Translations under genes and position numbers: made by a program
NCBI GenBank assembly: GCA_024760905.1
Contig: CM045733.1
Span: forward strand, 35,616,001-35,680,000
Origin: Plotosus lineatus
Lineage: Eukaryota; Chordata; Actinopteri; Siluriformes; Plotosidae
Direction: 5' to 3'
DNA: 64,000 nt
Shown here: positions 57,297 to 64,000 of the stretch, in pieces
Layout: every line of letters begins with the position of its first letter
How positions within the stretch are numbered: the first letter of the stretch is position 1
Notes under the pieces: model-generated
The model's input: the letters and a program-made list of their open reading frames with translations, nothing else
Databases searched by the model: none
What the model was told of the DNA's origin: nothing

Positions 57297-57616
57297 CTTC
57301 ATTCCATTCTGAACCGTTTAATCCCAATTAAGGTCACATGGAGGCTGGCACCATTGTCAGTCAACTCCGGATGAGGGCAGGGTACACCCTGGACAGCTCA
57401 CCAGGCCATCACAAGGTCAACACTCACACAACCATTCACACCTAGGAGAGATTTGGAACAGCCAATTAACCTACTGTGCATATTTTTGTACTGTGGGAGG
57501 AAACTAGAGTACCTGAAGAAAACCATGCAAGCACCACACAGAAACACCACTGGGAATCAAACCCAGGCTTTCTTGCTGTCAGGCGGACGTGCTAACCACT
57601 ACACCACCATGCCGTC
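57297..57616 (-). mobile_element. Repeat C, near full-length
   Basis: CCATTCTGAACCGTTTAATC tail, CCTGGACAGCTCACCAGGCC, GAACAGCCAATTAACCTACTG, GTGGGAGGAAACTAGAGTAC, head complement GAATCAAACCCAGGCTTTCTTGC and ACCACTACACCACCATGCCG. A (TTC)n tract follows at 57618-57641. Confidence 0.8.
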
Positions 57617-57641
57617 ATTGTCTTCTTCTTCTTCTTCTTCT

Positions 57642-58100
57642 TTTTCATTGTTATTACTCTGAAATCCTTCCTTTTCTACCTGTAGTATTTGAATCGTGTT
57701 GAAGATCTACATCTACAACTTTTTTTTTTTTTCGTGAAAAATAGATCTGAAGTTAGCATAAATGACACAAGAATACTGCAGTGTGATCTGTTATCTCAGG
57801 GTTAAGGTAGAATTATTTGATTTGGGGTGTGGTTATTCACCATGGCTGGAGGTCAAATAAGGTCGAATCAATATATTTTCCATATTCAGTCAAATTCTAT
57901 AATTGTTTTATTATCCATTGATGATATATTTTCAAAATGTTCAAACAAAATATAAAACTAGGCAATGTGGGATACATGGCAATTATCACTGCCACTAGGT
58001 GGAGTTTCATACTTGGAAGAGACTTGTGAGAGAGCAAAGAGCTGATGCAGTGTGTTAGCGTTATGTAATACATGTACCATTTAAATCAAGATTGATTTGG
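57642..58100. other. Intergenic stretch, nothing recognised
   Basis: No coding or repeat recognised. Confidence 0.45.
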
Positions 58101-58104
58101 TGCC

Positions 58105-58315
58105 GTAGTACACGGTCGCGTAGTGGTTAGCATGTCCGCCTCACAGCAAGAAGGCCTAGGTTTGATTCCTGGGCTGGGCATTTCTGTGTGGAGTTTGCAT
58201 GTTCTCCCCGTGCTTGCGTGGGTTTCCTCTGGGTACTCCGGTTTCCTCCCACAGTCCAAAAACATGCACAGTAGGTTAATTGGCCGTTCTAAATTGTCCG
58301 TAGGTTTGCATCGTG
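58105..58315 (+). mobile_element. Repeat C, reference-quality copy
   Basis: GCGTAGTGGTTAGCATGTCC and GGTTTGATTCCTGGG (B-box-like) in the head; core TGGAGTTTGCATGTTCTCCC, CGTGGGTTTCCTCTGGGTAC, TTCCTCCCACAGTCC, GTAGGTTAATTGGC. The tail is replaced by the next element. Confidence 0.82.
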
Positions 58316-58385
58316 CAGAAGGCAATGGCAAACCACTGCACTATCCTTGCCAAGAAAACCTCCATGAAGATGAGCATGGAGCACG
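58316..58385 (+). repeat. Short segment 'GGCAATGGCAAACCACTGCA'
   Basis: CAGAAGGCAATGGCAAACCA then CCTTGCCAAGAAAACCTCCA, sandwiched between repeat C and the next SINE. It resembles segments known in several vertebrate SINE/RTE 3' regions. Confidence 0.45.
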
Positions 58386-58645
58386 GTGGTGTAATGGTTA
58401 ACTTGCTGGCCCGGGTAGAGACACCAAAAATTTGTGACCTGGGTCTGAAGCTGTGTTGTGTTCATGGGCAAGACACTTAATCCACATTGCACTCAGTCCA
58501 CCCAGCTGTTAATGGGTACCTGAATAACAGGACGTATGGACCTACCTGGTCGCGCTTGGCGCTTAGTAGCAGCCTTGAAGTACGTTCCTGCAGGGGAATA
58601 ATGTACGGCCAGTGAGCAGCTCTAAGCTGGATACAAGGCTTAAAA
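58386..58645 (+). mobile_element. tRNA-like SINE (family E, D-related)
   Basis: CACGGTGGTGTAATGGTTAA head, middle GGGCAAGACACTTAATCCAC and CCAGCTGTTAATGGGTACCT that resembles family D, and an end GCTCTAAGCTGGATACAAGG. Confidence 0.7.
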
Positions 58646-58807
58646 ATTGTCATCAACATGCACATATTTTTTTGTTGAATAATCGTAAATATACATTTTT
58701 AAAAGCTGTATGTACTGTACTTGCAGTTAGTAAATAAAGTTAAATTATTTTAATTTCTCCTTTTAATCACAGTACAACATACAGTCACATTATGTTACTA
58801 GCTATTT

Positions 58808-58925
58808 TGCAGCCCTGTGATGGCTGGGTGAGCTGTCCAGGATGTACCACGCCCTTACCCAGAGTTGGTTGCGATGGACATCAGCTGATTCTAATTAGGA
58901 TTCAAAAAGTGAATGAATGACTGAT
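58808..58925 (+). repeat. Orphan second-type SINE tail
   Basis: CCCTGTGATGGCTGGGTGAG, GTCCAGGATGTACCACGCCC, CTAATTAGGATT, then AGTGAATGAATGA; the tail shared by families A and C, without a head. Confidence 0.7.
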
Positions 58926-59122
58926 GGATAGCTATTTGGCATCATTGACCTCTACACTCAAAAATATTTCATTAATTGAATGTGATTTTATCATGGTACC
59001 CAAATTCCATCTAAACAAATCATGTGAACTCAATCTGTTCTAATCATGTTATTTCAACAATGTGTATTTGAGTAGGTGCCGCATAATGTTAACATTTTCA
59101 TTCAATTAATTTCTCTACATTA

Positions 59123-59211
59123 AAACCTATGCCAAATCAAACATGCGAATCAGATGATTCGCTGTGGCGACCCTGGAAAAAAGGGAAAAGCCAAAAGGAA
59201 AAAGAAGAAGA
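59123..59211 (+). repeat. Orphan RTE-like SINE tail
   Basis: AACCTATGCCAAATCAAACA, GATTCGCTGTGGCGACCCTG, AAAAGCCAAAAGGAAAAAGA; the tail only, as in severe 5' truncation. Confidence 0.8.
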
Positions 59212-60210
59212 AATAAGCATGTTGATACTTTTCCATCTCTTCAAATAAAATCTAATTTAATGTATATTGGTCAAAAATGTTGGTTAAACAAAATTCCACC
59301 TTGGTGTATGAACTACTACATTTCACTTCCCTTTAACCATCTCATGGTAAACATGATTTGAATCAAACCATTGATTTGACCCACACACCTCAAGTTACTC
59401 TCGCTAATCTTATAGCTGTAACTGCTACCACACTGGGAAATGATTAATACAAAAAAAAAAAAAAAGAAAAAGAAAAAAAGACTGAGACCAAAAGGACTGA
59501 ACATCCTAAAAATATAAAGCCTGATCAGATATAACTGCATAGCAGGATGTAAAGTATTGTATTAAGAAATGTTTGTGCTTTTTTTTCAGGAAAACTCCAC
59601 CAGTTTTTTAGTGTTTAAAGTGTGAATTTTTATTCTTCGAGTCTTTTATTTTTCTCCCCAGTGCATCCATGGGCTACTTTTTAAAGCATCATGTATACAA
59701 CTGACAAAGCGTGAATTTACCTTACAAAGTTTTCAACATTCAATATTAAAATTCTTAAGAACAATTTCTCAACTCCTACAATAATAGTCAATTTCAAAAC
59801 AACATGTCTATATGAATGACTACAAAAACATGCATTTTAACTCTTATAATGCGCAAAGACAAACAACTTTGCAATGTTTGTAAAATGTAACAAAAATCTC
59901 TAAAATTTAAAAAAAAAAAAGCATTGTATAGTCATTTATTTAATTAATTGTATCGTCACAAATTTTAAACCATCACACATTTCACAGATTTTGTTGAAAT
60001 TATTGACCAATAATACTGGTCAACAGATACACGGATCAAGCTCTAGTGAATGCAGGTTGTAAAATAGCACTTAAAAATGGAAAACTTTAATACAGCAAAT
60101 TGGCCACATCACTACACCACAACATGTCAGTATGTAAATGTATAACTGATAACTTACCGTGTGTTTTCGAGAGGATGAATGCAAATCAGGGAAAGGGGAC
60201 ACTACACTAT
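59212..60210. other. AT-rich intergenic stretch, nothing recognised
   Basis: Simple A/T runs only; no supported feature. Confidence 0.5.
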
Positions 60211-60397
60211 TTCATCGTTCATTTTCTGCAACCGCTTAATCCTAATTAGGGTCACAGGGAGGCTGCCGTCCATCCTAGCTCTGTTTATCTAGTCAGTTAG
60301 CATTAACAGTGGAACAATTATTCAACAAAAACATCCCAAATGTACAATAATTCTTATCTATTGGTCATCTCGTTGACATGAATAATTAAGTATGTAC

Positions 60398-60540
60398 ATA
60401 TTAATACTGGACTAATGGACTTGCGTCCCATCCAGGAGGAGTTGAACTCCAGGTCGCTTCATGCTATGGAAACTGAGGATAAGCACCGGACTGATGAGCC
60501 ACTAGGCTCGGGTGTAAAAAGCCCAACAGACTTTATCTTA
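60398..60540 (+). mobile_element. SINE family D, truncated copy
   Basis: The tail GACTTGCGTCCCATCCAGGA, GGTCGCTTCATGCTATGGAA, GAGCCACTAGGCTCGGGTGT appears here with no tRNA-like head. It is preceded at 60215-60285 by an orphan tail of the repeat A/C type. Confidence 0.75.
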
Positions 60541-60548
60541 TATTAATA

Positions 60549-61212
60549 CAGGGATCCCTCGCTATTTAACGCTTCAATTAATGCAGCTTCAGTGCATTGC
60601 GTTTTTTTTTTTTTGCAAAATAAGGAAATTAAGGAAAAATAGGTGGAAAAGTTAAGGTAAATGTCACAAAAACTAGGCCAATTTAGGAAATATCAATAAA
60701 TGAATTAAAAAAACCCTAAACCAGCACAAAACAAAAAACAACCCAAAATCTCCCATCAAAACTGGATACATTGTTGCATCTGTGTGTGGGCATCTGCGCA
60801 GCTACGCCCCCCTCTGCTGGAGCTTAGTGTACCTCAGGATAATATTTAATCATATTTCATACTTATAGTTATGATCTATCTTTCTATAGATTTTATTCCA
60901 TTTCTATTTCTACTTGTTCTTCAATTTCATTTCACTTTCACTTTCGACCGGACATGTTGATATATCCGGATGTTTGCAAAACGAATGTTAGTCAGTTGGA
61001 AAGCGTCTGTATTTATATATTATTTATGGCTTATGTTATTTTTTCAATGTTTAATTGTTATTGTAAGCATTTATAACATTGGATATGCATTTATTGATAT
61101 TATATACACATATACTAGTACATGTGTATACGTTAGTCCGGGGTGATCGCGGATTTCGATGGTCACGTGGGGATCTTGATCCCAATTAACTGCGGAAAGT
61201 GAGGGATCCCTG
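60549..61212. mobile_element. MITE-like element M1, third copy
   Basis: Left CAGGGATCCCTCGCTATTTA after TA; right CTGCGGAAAGTGAGGGATCC-CTG. 664 bp, with an internal stretch of about 200 bp (near 60800-61000) absent from the 27.3-kb copy. Confidence 0.82.
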
Positions 61213-61542
61213 TCATTACTTCCATGTAAATTCTAAGACGTTCAGTCTGAAAAGTCTGACGAGTCCTTGTTCCCACTTCTTTTGAATGCATAAATGGTCA
61301 AGAGTGTGAAGCCTGTGGAGTAGATGAGCATATGAGAGTCATTGAGTTGAAGAACCTCATTCTCATTAGATTGGCATAAATAAAGTTAATTTACTTTAAT
61401 TTTTGAGAAATCATGTTCACTTCACAAAACCAAATAATTTAATTAGAACAAACATTAATTAATACACTTCCAACATCTGGTTTGTTGATCAAACACACAT
61501 CCTTTTTAATTTTTTTTGAGTGTATGAGTTTAGAAATATATA

Positions 61543-61870
61543 CAGTGGGCCCTTGACCATTCGCAGTTTTGCACTCACGGTTTGAATATTCACGGACTGC
61601 CAAGCAACTGACGTCACTCAAATTCAGCCAATGGCTGTCCTCCTTCCTGCTGATTGGTTGAGATGATATAACACCCCTTTTTCCTCATTCGCGCACATGT
61701 CAATGAGCCTCTTTTTTTGCGTGTGTTTTAATTACAGGTTAAGCTGTATGATGCCACTCAAACGCTATGCATCTTCTCTGGCTAAGTGATAGAAAATGCT
61801 GGATGTCTCTTCTGAAGAAATAAGACTTTCTCCTGAAGAAACGACAGTTTCGTTTGAACTGCTGATCTCA
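61543..61870. mobile_element. pogo/Tigger-like end fragment, second copy
   Basis: CAGTGGGCCCTTGACCATTC and downstream sequence parallel to 3146-3540, including GTCCTCCTTCCTGCTGATT and TGAAGAAACGACAGTTTC. Confidence 0.6.
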
Positions 61871-62135
61871 CAGCTGTAGTAGGGTCAACCGGTAATAGAC
61901 GAGCATAGTGCAAAACATGAACAAACAAAACAACAAATAAAACAAATTAAAACAAACAAACAAACAATTTGACTCTGAGAACTCCACGACGTCGTCCTCT
62001 AGGCAGCGCCATCTTGGTGACGTCACGTTCAATGCAAAAGGACATGAAGCATAATAAAGTTTATCCTTTTGGTATCATTTATTAAACATACTACAGAACA
62101 TAAAATCTAATGCACAAACATTATAAACATTAACT
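61871..62135. other. Intergenic stretch, nothing recognised
   Basis: AAACAAAC simple repeats; no coding. Confidence 0.45.
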
Positions 62136-62153
62136 TAGATACTGTACTGGAAT
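62136..62153 (+). repeat. Target-site duplication of SINE, left
   Basis: TAGATACTGTACTGGAAT, one mismatch from 62502-62519. Confidence 0.9.
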
Positions 62154-62501
62154 GTCTGTGTTCCTTTCAGCTTTTTCCCTTTTACTCGGGAGTCGCCACA
62201 GCGAATCATCTGGTTCACATGTTTGATTTGGCAGAGGTTTTTACGTCAGATGCCCTTCCTGTCACAACCCTTTTAGCAAGGGACAGAAACAAGCTGGCGA
62301 CTTTGCCGCCTACTCTTTACGAATGTCAATGGTTCTTTTACATGCCTCTCACTATAGACAGTGAGAGACATGGCCCGCCTTTGATAACCCAGTTAGCCGC
62401 ACTGGGGGGGACAGTGACAACCTTGTGGAGAGTGGAACTCGAACCCCCAACCTTTGGATCAGCGATCCAGCGCTCTATACCACTAGACCACCACTGCCCC
62501 A
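62154..62501 (-). mobile_element. SINE family A, full-length, RTE-like tail, clear TSD
   Basis: Complete copy of 348 bp. Minus strand: head GGGGCAGTGGTGGTCTAGTG, B box GGTTCGAGTTCCAC, body, tail GATTCGCTGTGGCGACTCCC. Flanked by 18-bp duplications with one difference. Confidence 0.95.
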
Positions 62502-62519
62502 TAGATACCGTACTGGAAT
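62502..62519 (+). repeat. Target-site duplication of SINE, right
   Basis: TAGATACCGTACTGGAAT, 17 of 18 identical to 62136-62153. Confidence 0.9.
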
Positions 62520-62534
62520 AATAATGAACCCTCA

Positions 62535-63298
62535 TTTTGTTCTTTTCTAGCCATTCAAAAGTGGACTTGCTGGTATGCGTCGGATCATTGTCTTGCTGCA
62601 GAACCCAGGTGCGCTTTAGCTTGAGGTCTCAAACTGATGAATGAACATTCTTCACCAGGATTTCTTGGTAGCAAGCAGAATTCATGGTTCCATCAATCAT
62701 GACAAGTTGCCCAGGTCCTGAAGCAGCAAAGCAGGTTCAGATCACCACCATGTGTCACTGTTGGCACAATGTTCTTTTTATAAAAATGCAGTGTTGCTTT
62801 TGCACCAGATGTAATGGGATGCATTTCTCCCAAAAAGTTAAACTTTAGTTTCATTAGTCCAGACGACATTTTCCCAAAAACTTTGGGGATGATCAAGATA
62901 ATTCTTCGCAAAAGTGAGTCGTGCCTTGATATTCTTTTTTGTCAACTGCGGCTTTCGCATCGGAGCTCTTCCATGGACGCCATTGTTGCCTCGTGTCTTT
63001 CTGATGGTGGAGTCATGGACATTAACGGAGGCAAGTGAGGCTTGTAGTTTAGAAGTGGTTTTTGGATCCTTTGTGATTTCTCCACTTAGTCTGCGCTGTG
63101 CTCTTGGAGTAATTTTGGTAGCCACTCATGTGAAGGGTCACCACTGTGCCATGCCTTTACCATTTATGGATAATGGCTCTGACAGTGGTCCACTGGAATC
63201 CCAAAGATTTTACCAATGACTTTGTATCCTTTCCCAGACTGAGGCATCTTTATAATCTTCTTTCTTGTTTGCTCTTGAAGCTCACTGGATCGCGGCAT
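62535..63298 (-). pseudogene. Tc1-like transposase, truncated and frameshifted (transposon 3)
   Basis: Starts at ATG 63298-63296 (MPRSSELQEQTRKKII), then frameshifted through PRAQRRLSGEITKDPKTTSK, LTKKNIKARLTFAKNYLDHP, VVWTNETKV (the first catalytic Asp position reads Asn), and [15 protein letters not shown] (second Asp). The PIEMLW segment with the catalytic Glu is deleted. Confidence 0.88.
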
Positions 63299-63525
63299 GA
63301 TGATGTGTGTTCAGTATAGTCTTGTGTTCAATATAGCCTACCTCATCTTGTCAGACAGGTTTTATGTTAGGGATCTCCTGCATGTTTTGAATAACTTGGG
63401 TTGTCTTTGTGTAATGTTTAAATTTGTTTGATAATTTGAAAAAGTTAAGTGTGACAAAGGTGCAAAAAAGTAAAAAAAAATATCAGTAAGGCGGCAAAAA
63501 CATCTGCACACCACTGTACCCAACA
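62535..63525 (-). mobile_element. Tc1-like transposon 3, 3'-truncated
   Basis: Same family as transposon 2 in reverse orientation. The outer end GTGACAAAGGTGCAAAAAAG...TGCACACCACTGTA is present at 63450-63525. The coding end breaks off at about 62535, so the other terminus is missing. Confidence 0.85.
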
Positions 63526-63828
63526 ATTACCTAAAATTACTTCTTGAACAGAGTCACCATAACTCACAGTGAGTATTGCCTTCTTTTTGATTAGTTGCCT
63601 ACAATTTTTCAATGATGGCCAAAACTTTTTAGGCAGGCATTGATATGTGCTTCCAGACAAAAAGCTTTTCTGTAGCCAGTCTGTCCCTTAATACAGAAAT
63701 GTAAAGAGTATGAAAGGCTATTGTCACATCTGAGAAGTGAACAGCACACTTCTAAATTTTTTCCAAAGCTCTATTGATATTGCTGTTCACCACTGATCAA
63801 AATGCAACACCAAGTAAGCAACACCATG

Positions 63829-63902
63829 AAGACCAAAGAGGTCTCCAAGCAGGCCAAGGACTGTATTGTAAAATAAGTTTGATTCAGGGTTGGGTTATAT
63901 AT

Positions 63903-63934
<32 letters not shown>

Positions 63935-64000
63935 GTCCTGAAAAGCCCACGGGGCACCTTCAAATCCGTCATTACAAAATAGAAAGAATATGACACCACA
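63829..64000 (+). pseudogene. Different Tc1-like transposase, 5' part, cut by the window end
   Basis: ATG at 63829 begins MKTKEVSKQAKDCIVK then a stop. After an A-rich tract the reading resumes PTG-TFKSVITK-KEYDTT, the KISKTLNIP...IKSIIKKWKEYGT pattern of another fish Tc1 family. The remainder lies outside the window. Confidence 0.65.

Noticed and set aside
53700..64000. A neighbouring host gene downstream of ptprr
   Set aside because: Everything coding-like here belongs to LINEs or Tc1-like elements; no host exon was supported.

Overview
This window is vertebrate, almost certainly teleost fish, genomic DNA. One gene is recognisable: ptprr, the receptor-type (R7/KIM-family) protein tyrosine phosphatase R, on the + strand. 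Twelve exons between 16050 and 50566 join in frame to give about 567 codons with consensus GT/AG borders. They encode the membrane-proximal ectodomain, one transmembrane helix, a long cytoplasmic linker, the kinase-interaction motif (KIM) and the complete PTP catalytic domain, ending at a TGA at 50564-50566. The signal peptide and N-terminal ectodomain exons were not found, so the window probably opens inside an upstream intron. A 3'UTR of up to about 3.1 kb follows, with poly(A) signals near 53.1, 53.4 and 53.64 kb.

Layout: 1-16 kb is upstream intron filled with MITE-like elements, SINEs, microsatellites and a Tc1-like element. At 16-21.3 kb lie three symmetric (phase 0-0) exons for the ectodomain and membrane anchor. 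The next intron, 21.3-35.4 kb, is about 14 kb long and holds a 390-bp CA array, a damaged endonuclease/RT LINE, MITEs, a broken Tc1-like element and a LINE inserted into a SINE. At 35.4-46.2 kb are the linker, the KIM and most phosphatase exons. The intron at 46.2-49.7 kb carries a nested DNA transposon with a near-perfect 46-nt palindrome. At 49.7-50.6 kb are the catalytic P-loop and C-terminal exons. From about 53.7 to 64 kb no host gene is visible; it is repeat-rich intergenic DNA with a LINE interrupted by a SINE and an RTE-like fragment, more SINEs and MITEs, and two Tc1-like elements.

The teleost assignment rests on three things: the protein is vertebrate PTPRR-like, CA/TG microsatellites are unusually dense and long, and the repeats (several tRNA-derived SINE families, Tc1-like elements, RTE-like LINEs) are typical of fish. 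I cannot name the species.

I saw no clearly new biological system. The most interesting signals are: (i) one SINE head joined to different 3' tails, one of them matching an RTE-like LINE; (ii) several nested insertions with readable target-site duplications; (iii) MITE families that carry CA/TG arrays in equivalent internal positions; and (iv) the transmembrane exon flanked by complementary TG and CA tracts, which suggests a testable model of regulated skipping to a soluble phosphatase.
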